A DNA stretch of 64,000 nucleotides. Origin: Pseudoalteromonas sp. OOF1S-7 (GTDB lineage Bacteria; Pseudomonadota; Gammaproteobacteria; Enterobacterales; Alteromonadaceae). Shown in pieces: positions 32,101 to 35,743 of this stretch. The position numbers and the translations under genes are program-made. The notes under the pieces were generated by a model, which was not told the DNA's origin, ran no database searches, and worked only from the letters and a program-made list of their open reading frames with translations. The first letter of the stretch is position 1. Every line of letters begins with the position of its first letter. The DNA lies in contig NZ_JAKRFZ010000003.1 of the NCBI RefSeq assembly GCF_022347765.1, positions 186,001 through 250,000 of the forward strand, in the 5' to 3' direction.

Positions 32101-32756
32101 TTTTTGGTGATCAGCAGGTTAACACCACCAACCAGCGCGGCACAGATCTCGCCTGAGCGAAAGTCATTTATGGCCTTGTGAATGGCCACTAAAGACGAAG
32201 AGCAGGCGGTATCGACGGTTTCACTCGGTCCCTGAAAATTAAAATAGTGTGAGATGCGGTTAGCAAACACCCCAGTCGACATGCCGGTCAGAAAGTGCGG
32301 GTCGATATTGCCGGTCGAAAACTCCTGATAGTCGGTATTGCTGCACCCCAGATACACACCGGTGGCAGTATTTTTAAACTGCGATGGCGTGAGCCCCGCA
32401 TCTTCAAAACAGGCCCAGGCCAGCTCCATACTCAGGCGCTGCTGGGGGTCCATACTCTGCGCTTCTTTGGGGGAGATAGCAAAAAAGCCGGCATCAAACC
32501 CGGCGATATCACCAATAAAGCCGCCCCATTTGCTGATGGACTTTTGCGCCTGCTTATCAGGCTTTGGGTCGTAGTATTTTTTCCAGTCCCAGCGCTCAGC
32601 AGGCACTTCGCTGATACTGCTGATTTTTTGACTGAGGTTGTGCCAAAACTGATGTTTGTTATCGGCGCCCGGAAAACGCAGAGACAGGCCGACGATGGCA
32701 ATATCCGGTGTCTTGTCTGGCAAAGAGGGAGTCTGCGGGTTGTGTTTGCTTGTCAT
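12990..32756 (-). CDS. Trans-AT hybrid polyketide synthase / NRPS megasynthase
   Basis: This is a single ORF of about 6,590 aa. I place the start at ATG 32756, where the sequence opens MTSKHNPQT just before KS1; the frame stays open to GTG 32840, which would add a basic 28-residue extension. Domain order (residues counted from GTG 32840): KS1 46-466, DH 625-890, KR1 to about 1305, C-methyltransferase near 1473, ACP1 near 1725; KS2 1814-2230, KR2, ACP2 near 2855; C from 2925, A 3388-3870, PCP near 3915; KS3 3985-4400, KR3, ACP3 near 5018; KS4 5098-5495, KR4, ACP4 near 6158; terminal reductase 6240-6616. No AT domain occurs anywhere, and post-KS LPxYPF linkers are present, so malonyl loading must come from the separate AT at 34671-35726. 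There is no loading module; the first domain is a KS. It is the last gene of a four-gene minus-strand operon. Confidence 0.95.
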   Translation of the reverse strand: MTSKHNPQTPSLPDKTPDIAIVGLSLRFPGADNKHQFWHNLSQKISSISEVPAERWDWKKYYDPKPDKQAQKSISKWGGFIGDIAGFDAGFFAISPKEAQSMDPQQRLSMELAWACFEDAGLTPSQFKNTATGVYLGCSNTDYQEFSTGNIDPHFLTGMSTGVFANRISHYFNFQGPSETVDTACSSSLVAIHKAINDFRSGEICAALVGGVNLLITKNRYVSFSKLGVLSPQGRCKTLDAEADGYVRGEGVGMVLLLPVETAKALNATIYGIIKGSAVGHSGKTNTLTSPSPFSQSRVIQQAIDHAQVGSDQIGFVELHGTGTVLGDPLEIQGLKRAFRASKQQTPDAPCYLSTVKTNIGHLESAAGIAGVIKTLLAFEHEQVPPLQNFATLNPKISLEKSPFKLATECMPWAGEQRLAGISSFGFAGVNAHVILESPQRLNPQRPALDSALPILLSARTRTALTQRAADLLAYLESDNPVELLDLSYTLTEGREPMKHRMGFAADSLASVKAQLSKFVSSEAGDWHYSKVAATAEQSEVTHDTLAARITGWVQGDVIDWQANYGELCPQRISLPAYPFEHKPYWLDTENEAQPSHLHPLLHRSIPALGELIFASDFTGNEYFLRDHQVHGQAMLPGVCTLEMVHAAMTLSGQLTDNQSLRLSQVNWRKPVTVDAQSGPIYLSLKQTGDRVTFELYREAHDARQVYVGGQAEVTDHSVTTRAIEALPDARTVAASKLYQQFSAAGVDYGPAFQRITSLSVADQQAQGELNPVIAPDFAFAPELLDSALHTLLGFTQDPRPGLPFALEQAELLTPLPSGKTLTACATQTTHTDASSQKFDVDICDEQGAVYARLQGFSTRSMAHDADATQLFTVLPGWQHLTALPPAETTQSRFDYQGPASLKPAWCSDSAEPADHLLWVAKDEYADPLKLFTHLKTLLEQGNGTEPLAITLLTFQTQQVHDETVKAHGAGLIGLLQSVAQEYPRWHVRIVDLSAECKEDTSHWQQATHLPAGFYAHRDDIWHTFSACEHTYLDSGESAYRKNGVYLVLGGAGGLGQVWSEWMIRQHQAQVVWVGRRVLNEDIEQAIGRLSELGPAPQYIQADACDEAAMRAVMHTIEQDYGQLHGVVHSVLHLEDQSLANMDDAQFLRAYQAKQVSGETLLSVCKDQSLDFVLLFSSMQSFSPAPGQSNYAAGCQYLDGLARSASTELPIKVVNWGYWGDVGRVSDPYYQRKMRQAGIGSVDAQAGMAALAKFMSSSLTQVGVVKMTPERAQAALVRSSYSSESSYNVFQSEQAAPALALDTQPADTEIFYALCQALISAGWQHPAERTKALSALPDYFELWWQETARYLSEAGLLQDDVLTLPEPPTVQTVLVQDDYALLNAALAALPEILSGQRKATDVLFPGGSLALVESVYRDNPVAMHANQALVTQLTHYLASLGEQPIRILEIGAGTGGTTRTVLPALRDFNVTEYAYTDLSQAFFSHAKAQFQSDYPFVQTAYFDVSKPLSEQHIDLASYDVVIATNVLHATADMLTTLNNAKACLKRGGLLLINEVTQPSLFTQLTFGLLEGWWLSKDTTLRLPGSPLLSQPRWQQLLSSNGFTLAASATDAQSPQQVLYAQSNGRLVQQRAKPAQQTTQISNHDTAMQQLEQTQTDSQPATDSATLSDFVVQTLAGIASQALSMTADELDPDDSFADYGVDSILAIQILDEINTRFTLSLPPTLLFDFPSIATLSAHIVAEHRDKAMALMHKTQPAMATTQQAAPKSVQPATDEVKPAHKTSHNNTDKIAIVGMSGQFGDASSVDEFWEMLSNKRTSVRAQQRWDLSDLSSEAQNWCRYASLLDDIASFDAPFFSITPQEAEVMDPQQRLFLQEAYRALEDANMITRAAGSNTGVYLGCAQGDYASLASQDAPAQLFWGNAGSVIPARVSYYLNLKGPALAIDTACSSSLVAMHSACQALKNGEIDAALAGGVATLCTPQFSQHAGKAGMLSADGTCYTFDDRANGFVPGEGVGVVVLKRLSDAERDGDHILGVILASATNQDGTTSGITAPSSVSQQQLHNRIYEQFDIAPDSLSLIEAHGTGTKLGDPIEFQALTRAFRAATQRSQFCALGSVKTNIGHCLTAAGVAGVIKTILAMQHKTIPASLHYQQGNSHIDWQDTPFYVAQETQPWSVPDGYPRRAGVSSFGFSGTNAHLILEEYQPKQTTVQNANSQPVIIALSAKSPEVLRDKARKLADWLAQAQLDDSALEALAYTLQSAREAMDCRMAFVAETLAQVHTQLSDFANQQAGTYKQGNSKQGKAILAALDKDDFNRWTQAGELSKLLALWVVGAELDWSAFYSAKPNLLRLPTYPFASTPYWLSGAPKLTQMNPQPAPTAIAEDSLLHLIPQWQPLDVTSQASWSGKRQVIALAPHNDMPDAIVLQDTSGDTAQRIEALTIALIAHIKQLASTTEPVLIQLLVPASEPLLMALAGVLKTAALEHHLLSVQLIQSDTPAQSAAHLVQASQYTQHKVLRFTQGQCEIQTLTPQHSDAPALMPWKENGLYLITGGLGQLGQSFAKEILTHTRHAQVIITGRRTAPESLSDMGDTSRIHYYQTDISTQTQCAELLNRIGAQHGALTGILHSAGVIDDQLIASKTPQAVRRVLAPKVSGVMALDEASKAVPLDFFICFSSIAACFGNPGQADYATANAFLDAYMLKRQQWGEQGQRHGLSLSVNWPLWAQGGMQMDAIKQSLLRSQGLAAMPDGIGLKAFYQLFAKPHTQQCFLYGNPDKLTRWITPQAKVDAQTSAAHNTAALSDSALMDHLKTVVAQVSKLPVEELDSDLDFRDMGFDSIMLMSVVQQLEADPQLGLDALPPALLFEVKTLNQLHAYLVKQQPNIATVQATHAEPLSQQTLTGPLPLSKAQQGLWLLHKQNPTLSSYNIPLVFELASLDVARMQQALDSLCQRHPVLRLRIHEKDGRPTQQIHPDTIRIEQTSLAPTSKAALTDAIQQTIAVPFDLSGPLLRATAWQVASGAQSRHVVVIVLHHLIIDGVSATQLLSQLWQAYHEGIPAAEPDQGFFDYLDWEQQLLASPSADTLKQFWQQSLNPAYAPLTLPGKRTTEICPNEPNSARVTLSLPASTQQQLEQFLTRYKLSTSVFFLTVFQALLSRLCGRNELILGTPVMQRPKASMARSLGLFVNQLPLPLTRNNSTDFVSQARANQTQLDAVISHSALPLSELLSAVNAPRIPGVHPLFQIGYACHNFIQADWVEDNQALLDALWQEFQQDAELDLSLEVTPLGGSYQLAFKFATNAYERHSVQTVADNYLQLLEDVLLSGDLPPDGQPQAPSAKPATLVDSFTLQVAQRPTQTAVSFAGATLSYQALEQQANQLAHTLIAKGARPGSRVALLLRPGVDMIVAMLAVLKTGSAYVPVDPCSPEGRARFILADADPALVLMSDELTLPVAHSRAYRLSDCLQSSTMAPVTAPGIALAPQALAYIIYTSGSTGQPKGVLVEHSNITALLNNTQPGFGFNAQDTWCLFHSFAFDFSVWEIWGALAHGGKLVIVDDVCKKDSAAFARFIHDNQVSILNQTPSAFYPLMTHLLAQPALTRSLRTVIFGGEALELSKLTPWFEAAQPLPKLVNMYGITETTVHVTEMLITRELVEQNPGKSIIGKPLPGYRLYLLDEQQSPVAAGQSGELYVGGCGVSRGYHQRAVLTAERFIPNPLAGQSEERLYRTGDLARLNAQGQYEYLGRCDDQVQIRGHRIELGEVQHALLSNPAIQDACVLAASKRHGDVLVAYLVAQVPLSDEAIRAELLKLVPEYMVPAYFVSVPALPLTNNGKVDKQALLSQLPFNSHTAQAGLSTLEANLSAAAPERNIQAEISAVWCDVLDVSQVAPDAPFFTVGGDSLLANVLATKLSARFNIDLPLAEVFQYSTINAQCDYLSTKVTSPIAAPVQTPEPVRPAKPTTANQAIAMIGLSCHYPDSPDAQTFWQNLIEGKNLVRHSHRAESDASMIWLDTWVEGQDAFDPGFFNLSEKQARTMSYAQRQLLLHAWKAVEDAGYRCDQIPNTGVYISASGGDLTDLNLYEKFSNGEFVLNAEDYVASTLNQPGTLATSISYHLGLTGPSLFVHSNCSSSLSALALACSALKAGDIDYAIVGAACLFPQRSTGYKIEKGLNFAPDARCKVFDAQADGMIGGNGVSVVVLKRADEATQDSDHIYSLIKAVKVNNDGNNKAGFFAPGTEGQMQVITQALQSADVSPASISYVEAHGTGTALGDPIEFAALQQVYQPHSEAKQYCGLGAVKSNLGHTDTLAGLTGLVKTSLSLHHKLLPGTLHYNEPNPHLDLANSPFYVVDSTRLWETPLLPRRAAVSSFGIGGTNAHAILEEAPVAQTQNALSSQPSIVVLSAATPAVLQRQVNELLCWLERTLCDDALRVSLAYTLQTGRKVMAHRAGFVVSSLNELKTQLTHYLARSEQTSLKPVSTGTPASWLAQGDYQAILSHWLDSGFEDWDFLYQGEQVGKLSLPTYPFDLKPYTLGLSQAQSEELVTCTLSVPKWRTQPVVTNSNTAASGSAASHCVVLCDLPELEVAGAITQVLSSSHYAPEQQVSDYGTQLLDIIQSLAKTRQPTLLQLVIGNTQAEPLANLNSCLHGLLKTASIEHPMLRTQLLLVDPTLSSDTLHTLLRDNRNAPDSVIAYQGTSRTVLDYQPVSDVNPVSAWQPDGVYLITGGLGGIGRHFIAELAALPFATTVVVTGRRAADDVQVETQLRNLKQGGVQLVYRQLDVAQKMNTLLLVRDIVREFGTLNGVIHAAGIVQDTLLCNKTPTSFAQVLAPKVTGVVTLDEATADLPLRFFACFAGLSGVHGAASQGDYAMANAFLDSYMHQRHAQVISGKRHGLSASIDWPFWQDGGMQRNAQFAHTDAAMPTNSGIDAFYRALQQPQTLVQYAPANTNQKQVSDTATPAAQFTSEAALDAALTEQLNTMVAALLGVQPDTLDGDIDLGEFGADSIAFITFINQLNSRYQLELSPSVLFMHSTLNSLRAHIIAEYGDVLIATTNETHTSSTATVAEQAPVNASNDEAIAIVGISAAFPEASNLDEFWHNLSTGKDCVTRHSWPQPQDSELSWPGEINWLGRLRRDTEFDPLFFNIAPAESERIQLQESLLMMHVWQCIENAGYDPKSLAGTSTGLFIGCQSGYHEGLITSPAFAPNRMSYFLDLHGPSEGVDTTCSSSLVAVHKAMAAIRMGECEQAIVGGVNIIDTPTASVAMQEIGALSPDGRCKTFAADADGIVRGEGVGMIMLKKSSSAERDQDAIYATLLGSAVNHGGKSQGFTVPNARAQTQLLDKAWRNANINPATLSYIECHGTGTTLGDPVELDALKTAFNTHQWPAHCALGSVKSNIGHTEIAAGIAGLIKVVLQLKHQTLVPSLHVQALNPYLALEDTPLTVQTQAQPWEHGDTPRRAAVSAFGISGVNAHVVLEEYQPNITEQHSALPDAPAMVVLSATSKAALAQKVTELANHVATLPDTPQILAQLAATLALGRTAQAYRLGWVVSSLDALRTALSEAMPEQTQKVSHNTSEQLTAEQLLTLHQTQEYAAIVRLWQSGKVVSWQPLYPTSLPKLHLPGTSFISKNAVEAEQTSPWLLLDNQFQPAALTLPEDWQTSLSTQLAHRHILLVSDTQAEFETLSKPLYASGCKVTSLCFEQLDHSALDPEDLPDTIFVLGCGSLIEPQQQIKPLFELMQLTARHDTHAMQLFYATQTDSQIETRDDLSALLRCYNLRNPQHSWTLVEQLDEAACLGELLLQEFTSTLLNTSEHQPNQVQYRDGTRFALQLTQLPGANDITQPEYEIRHGGTYLIAGALGELGMALSQRLLEDFDATLILLGRRDEQAVQPQLTQLRGKGTVHYLACDIADAQQLALLSALLNDKSLELNGVFHLGTTYTEEENSWADFARSMQVKVQGTQQLDALLSSCELDFFVLFSSMAVFGSLNHLSYSYANGFQNAFARARNQQVDKRQRYGQTLAINWGYWHSDDPLKSIENSFAEKKGYQLIQMSDAFAQLPKLLSTKRSTLAAICTTEPERIMHNTAALLQRKRLTHTRLEQVSEDLSDASQDIAGTVVSIVGQVLGIAPDELDLNCDLYDYGFDSISLLKTFQQLKARLNIDIQADAFKNMNTIQALIDEIDKAHGQVQHEDDASLPEFIVDAGINLPTLPDEIVHAYEGDVRHVLLTGATGFLGSHLLAELLATTKAKIYCLVRADSAEQALTRIADNAKQYALTLDLERIVPVPGDMEQSRLGVSDEHWALLCRDIQHVVHTASYVNHIQPYFAFKKSVAGTNALLTLCCTDTLKMIHFVSSTTTSTQIKDSHFSVNPRESFIPTDEAALLCSGYGQSKWVQEENIRQASLIGVPYTVYRFSEISGSSKTGIGNTDDVFHRILKMMLSIEVRPTESPYMLDIIPVDRAATCIVAGMSDPQKRNQVYHVANPAPLSIATFYDFAAERGLHFTHTDKAEFIGACEAYAAQREGKDQVIMQGLLSSRPGYDEYLFEAYFMPMDPYDKDNFIALTERYDIMLGDWERLFDTYFTQWLEDRHYREIWQENKTD
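14241..17558 (-). other. Megasynthase module 5: KS-KR-ACP
   Basis: KS4 has DTTCSSSL, ECHGTGT and NIGH. KR4 has a slightly divergent nucleotide loop (LIAGALGELG) and FSSMAVFG with YSYANGF, one residue shorter between Ser and Tyr than in KR1 and KR2. The post-KS linker lacks the clear LPxYPF found after KS1-KS3. ACP4 is DYGFDSIS. Confidence 0.8.
17676..20903 (-). other. Megasynthase module 4: KS-KR(atypical)-ACP
   Basis: KS3 keeps the catalytic Cys, but in the context HSNCSSSL instead of DTACSSS; HGTGT and NLGH are intact. KR3 keeps LITGGLGGIG and the catalytic Tyr (GDYAMANAF), but the FSS that carries the catalytic Ser in KR1, KR2 and KR4 is FAG. The reduction step of this module may therefore be lost, leaving a beta-keto group. 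ACP3 is EFGADSIA. Confidence 0.8.
20976..24083 (-). other. Megasynthase module 3: NRPS C-A-PCP, threonine code
   Basis: The condensation domain has LHHLIIDG. The A domain has IYTSGSTGQPKG, FDFSVWE, NMYGITETTV, RTGDLAR and NNGKVDK. Reading the specificity positions by eye gives D-F-W-N-I-G-M-V-H, which matches the classical threonine code. The PCP is TVGGDSLL. So one Thr is predicted in the product, with its amine acylated by the upstream polyketide. Confidence 0.85.
24126..27413 (-). other. Megasynthase module 2: KS-KR-ACP
   Basis: KS2 has DTACSSS, EAHGTGT and NIGH. KR2 has LITGGLGQLG, a complete catalytic Ser/Tyr set (CFSSIAACFG, DYATAN) and an IDD at the LDD position, suggesting a B-type (D-hydroxy) reductase. 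ACP2 shows DMGFDSIM. The predicted output is a beta-hydroxy unit that is then passed to threonine. Confidence 0.85.
27546..32705 (-). other. Megasynthase module 1: KS-DH-KR-cMT-ACP
   Basis: KS1 has DTACSSS, HGTGT and NIGH, so the Cys-His-His triad is intact. The DH carries HQVHGQAMLP (HxxxGxxxxP), YGPAF and DSALH. KR1 has LGGAGGLG and the Ser/Tyr pair in FSSMQSF...SNYAAG, but no LDD signature. The C-methyltransferase has the SAM motif LEIGAGTGG. ACP1 shows DYGVDSIL. The predicted output is an alpha-methylated, alpha,beta-unsaturated unit, a natural substrate for the separately encoded enoyl reductase. Confidence 0.85.
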
Positions 32757-32864
32757 GATCTGTCTCGATAAACGTCTAGTCGGGCTGCGCGGACGCTGTT
32801 GTCGATGCGTCGCGCGGGTCTTTCTCAATCGGGCAGCCACATCAATACAGTGACTGCCACAGGG

Positions 32865-34604
32865 TTACTTCTCGTAAATGGTGTTGTTGATCACCAGCAC
32901 ATCAATGCCAGACATCAAAAACACTGCCAGCATGTCCTCAACCGAGTGGACAATGGGCTTACCCATAATGTTAAAGCTGGTGTTCAGCAGCACCGGCACA
33001 CCGGTGATTTCACGGAAGCTGTCGATCAATTTGTAGTAGGGCGCGTTCCACTCTTTCTTCACGCTTTGCAGACGCCCGGTGTTGTCGACATGCACCACGC
33101 CCGGGACCTTGTCGCGCACCGCTTCTTTAAACACCAAAGTACGCTCCATATAAGGAGATTCCTGATAATCCTCAAAATACTCGTCGCCATATTCATGCAG
33201 AATTGATGGCGCAAAGGGGCGGAATTCTTCGCGGAACTTAACCCGGGCATTGACGGTGTCTTTAATGTCCACCAGACACGGGTTGGCGAGGATTGAACGG
33301 TTGCCCAAAGAGCGAGGACCGAACTCGGCACGGCCCTGTGCCCAGCCGATAATTTTACCTTCTGCCAGAAACTCAGCGGTTTTCTTATACACGTCTTCGC
33401 CGTAATCGGTGGCCTTAAGGTGGCTGTAACGGTGCAGTTTATCCAGTGATTTTTGCTTCACCTCAGAGCCGGTATAGGGGCTCTGAATTTGCGTAGCAGG
33501 CTGCCAGTTTGGGTTATCCTGCTGGTAGCACAGCAAGGCGGCACCAATGGCATTGCCATCATCTGCCGGGGCCGAGGGCACAAAAATGTTTTCAAATTTG
33601 GATTTCGCCAGCGCGGTACCCATAAAGGAAGAGTTCAGTGCGCAGCCGCCGGAAATCGCGAGGTTTTTCGACGGAGCATGCTCATAGATGGCATCGATCA
33701 GATCCATAAAGATTTCACTGAATACCAGTTGTCCGGTGTAGGCAAAATCTTTGTAGGCTTCGATGGATTCGCCGGGCTCGCGTGCCATGGCTTTGATCTC
33801 TTTCATGATGGCATTGAGGTTTTTCGGTACCACGAAGTTGCCATTTTTCACCTGCAAAGACGCGCGCAGCAGGTCGTAGATTTTCTGATCTTTTTTACCA
33901 TAAGGTGCCAGGCCCATGACTTTCCATTCTTCGCCCTTAAGCGGATCAAAGCCCAGGTTTTCACAAATAATGGTGTAAAACAGGCCCAGACTTTTGAATG
34001 AACGTTTTACTTTGATAGGCGCCGGGGTGATCTTGCCATCTTTATAGGTGAAGTAGTCGATACTGCTTTTCTCGCCCATCCCGTCTACCACCAGGCAGGA
34101 CGCTTCGCTGAATGGGCTGTTAAAACAGGCATTGGCGGCATGCGTAAGGTGGTGGTCAAAATAGCGTACTTCAGTGGGCTTTTTATTGCGGTAGTTACCC
34201 ACGATAAAGTTACGGCATGAGGCTTCAAAAAAGCGCGACAGGGTGCGCCCTGCAGCGGCCTGTGACGCTCTGGCAAAGTAGAACTGATCTTTGATGTCGC
34301 GGGTGTTCACGTCGATATTAAACGAGAAGGTTTCGAGAATGCTCAGTACCACGTTTTCGAGAATGTTGGTGCTCTTTTCCCGGCCTTTACTCCAGGTTTT
34401 GGCTATCACCAGTTCAGTACAGTCGCTGCAATAGGTCTTCAGGACTTCCTCGATGTAATAGGGGTTATCCGGCAGGCAGTACAGGCCCCGTTTGTAGCCC
34501 AGAAAACGCTCGGCGTCTTCGGCAAAAATCACGTCACCCTGCTGATTGACAATCGCAATGGCAGGATCATGAAAGGAGGTGGCAAGGCCAATATAGTATT
34601 TCAT
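32865..34604 (-). CDS. NodU/CmcH (TobZ-like) O-carbamoyltransferase
   Basis: At 579 aa it has the two-part family architecture: an N-terminal Kae1/ASKHA-like domain and a C-terminal domain. Motifs seen are YYIGLATSFHDPAIAIV at the start, the metal-binding FDHHLTHAANACF near residue 150, VVDGMGEKSS, ISGGCALNSSFMG near 317, PSAPADDGNAIGAALL, and GRAEFGPRSLGNRSILANP near 425. Family members transfer a carbamoyl group from carbamoyl phosphate, via carbamoyl-adenylate, to a hydroxyl, often on an antibiotic. The gene sits between the trans AT (66 bp upstream) and the megasynthase (about 25-110 bp downstream, depending on its start), so the acceptor is probably a hydroxyl on the starter, chain or product. 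Confidence 0.92.
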   Translation of the reverse strand: MKYYIGLATSFHDPAIAIVNQQGDVIFAEDAERFLGYKRGLYCLPDNPYYIEEVLKTYCSDCTELVIAKTWSKGREKSTNILENVVLSILETFSFNIDVNTRDIKDQFYFARASQAAAGRTLSRFFEASCRNFIVGNYRNKKPTEVRYFDHHLTHAANACFNSPFSEASCLVVDGMGEKSSIDYFTYKDGKITPAPIKVKRSFKSLGLFYTIICENLGFDPLKGEEWKVMGLAPYGKKDQKIYDLLRASLQVKNGNFVVPKNLNAIMKEIKAMAREPGESIEAYKDFAYTGQLVFSEIFMDLIDAIYEHAPSKNLAISGGCALNSSFMGTALAKSKFENIFVPSAPADDGNAIGAALLCYQQDNPNWQPATQIQSPYTGSEVKQKSLDKLHRYSHLKATDYGEDVYKKTAEFLAEGKIIGWAQGRAEFGPRSLGNRSILANPCLVDIKDTVNARVKFREEFRPFAPSILHEYGDEYFEDYQESPYMERTLVFKEAVRDKVPGVVHVDNTGRLQSVKKEWNAPYYKLIDSFREITGVPVLLNTSFNIMGKPIVHSVEDMLAVFLMSGIDVLVINNTIYEK

Positions 34605-34670
34605 CGTTTCAGTCCAAAAGTTGGGTCATTATTCTGTGTCCGGCCTGGGCCGGGGCATATTCTTTCTCTG

Positions 34671-35726
34671 TTACAGCGCTGTGGCTTCGTCTAATGCGAT
34701 ATAGCCCTGCGCGCCTTCCACATACACCGCGGGTCGGTGGCCAAACAGCAGCATGGCCGGGGTACGGGTGCGCATTGGCTCGCTAATATGGGCGACTTTG
34801 ATTGTTGTGCCGACGCCATGCGTTTGATTCCACTGCTCAACCTGCTGTGCCAGCGTTTGGGTATCGCGTTGTGCGTACTCAGCTGCGTATTGTTTGATCT
34901 CCGCCACTAATTTAGTGAGGACCTTCTTCGGGCCCAGCTCGATAAATGTCATGTCACCCTGCGCCAGCAGGTAGGTAATTGTTTCAGTCCAGCGCACTGA
35001 GTGGGTCAACTGCGCGACCAGCTGTGACTGGATAGTGTTGCGCTGATGGGGCAGAGCGCTGACGTTGGCAATCACAGGGACTGTGGTGGCTTTGAATTCA
35101 ACCTCTGCCACGCAGCGTGCAAAATCTGCCTGTACATCGGCCATATAGCGGGAATGGAACGCGCCGCTGGTGTTAAGCCGGATAAACCGCCCACCGGCCT
35201 GCTCTATGGCATGCTGAGCGCGACCGATGTCGTCGCTCAGGCCTGAGATCACGCTTTGCTGAGGGCTGTTGAGATTGGCCATGTCCAGCGTATCCAGCTG
35301 GTACTCTGTCAGACAGGCTCTTATCGCAGCTTCGTCTAATGTCAATACCGCGGCCATTGCACCACCGTTTACCTGGCTCATCAGGGCGCCACGCTGCTGC
35401 ACCAGTCGCAGGCCATCTGCAAAAGACAGTGCACCGGCGGCAAACAGCGCCGTGTATTCGCCCAGACTGTGCCCGGCCATAAAGTCCGCAGGTGCCGGGT
35501 CGCGCTGCTGGTGTGCCAAAAATGCCAGCACACTGACCACATACAGGGCAGGCTGGGTATATTCAGTCTGGTTCAGCTGGTTACGCGGGTCGTCCAGACA
35601 CAGGGTTTTAATGCAGTAACCCAGCATGTCACTGGCTGTCTGGGTTTGCTCGGGAAACAAGTCAAACCAGGCCTTGCCCATGCCAACGTATTGCGCGCCC
35701 TGTCCGGGAAATAAATAGCTTTTCAT
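34671..35726 (-). CDS. Free-standing malonyl-type acyltransferase (trans AT)
   Basis: This FabD-like acyltransferase would load malonyl onto the ACPs of the AT-less megasynthase. I chose ATG 35726 (MKSYLFPGQGAQYVGMG) because the family begins there and GAGG precedes it; the frame extends upstream to 35852, but that overlaps the reductase gene. It has the active-site GHSLGEY near residue 90, QQRGALM, the malonyl-type GAFHS near 200, and IELGPKKVLTKLV near 270. The C-terminus runs about 35 residues past the FabD core (a segment around AMLLFGHRPAVYV) with no assigned role. The start lies 17 bp after the reductase stop, so the two are probably translationally linked. Confidence 0.92.
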   Translation of the reverse strand: MKSYLFPGQGAQYVGMGKAWFDLFPEQTQTASDMLGYCIKTLCLDDPRNQLNQTEYTQPALYVVSVLAFLAHQQRDPAPADFMAGHSLGEYTALFAAGALSFADGLRLVQQRGALMSQVNGGAMAAVLTLDEAAIRACLTEYQLDTLDMANLNSPQQSVISGLSDDIGRAQHAIEQAGGRFIRLNTSGAFHSRYMADVQADFARCVAEVEFKATTVPVIANVSALPHQRNTIQSQLVAQLTHSVRWTETITYLLAQGDMTFIELGPKKVLTKLVAEIKQYAAEYAQRDTQTLAQQVEQWNQTHGVGTTIKVAHISEPMRTRTPAMLLFGHRPAVYVEGAQGYIALDEATAL

Positions 35727-35743
35727 TGTTGCCTCGCCTGTGG

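Noticed and set aside
12990..32840. Dozens of 60-160 codon frames on the + strand inside the megasynthase (for example 32295-32771 and 17931-18344).
   Set aside because: They are antisense shadows of a high-quality multidomain coding frame, with no ribosome binding sites or recognisable domains.
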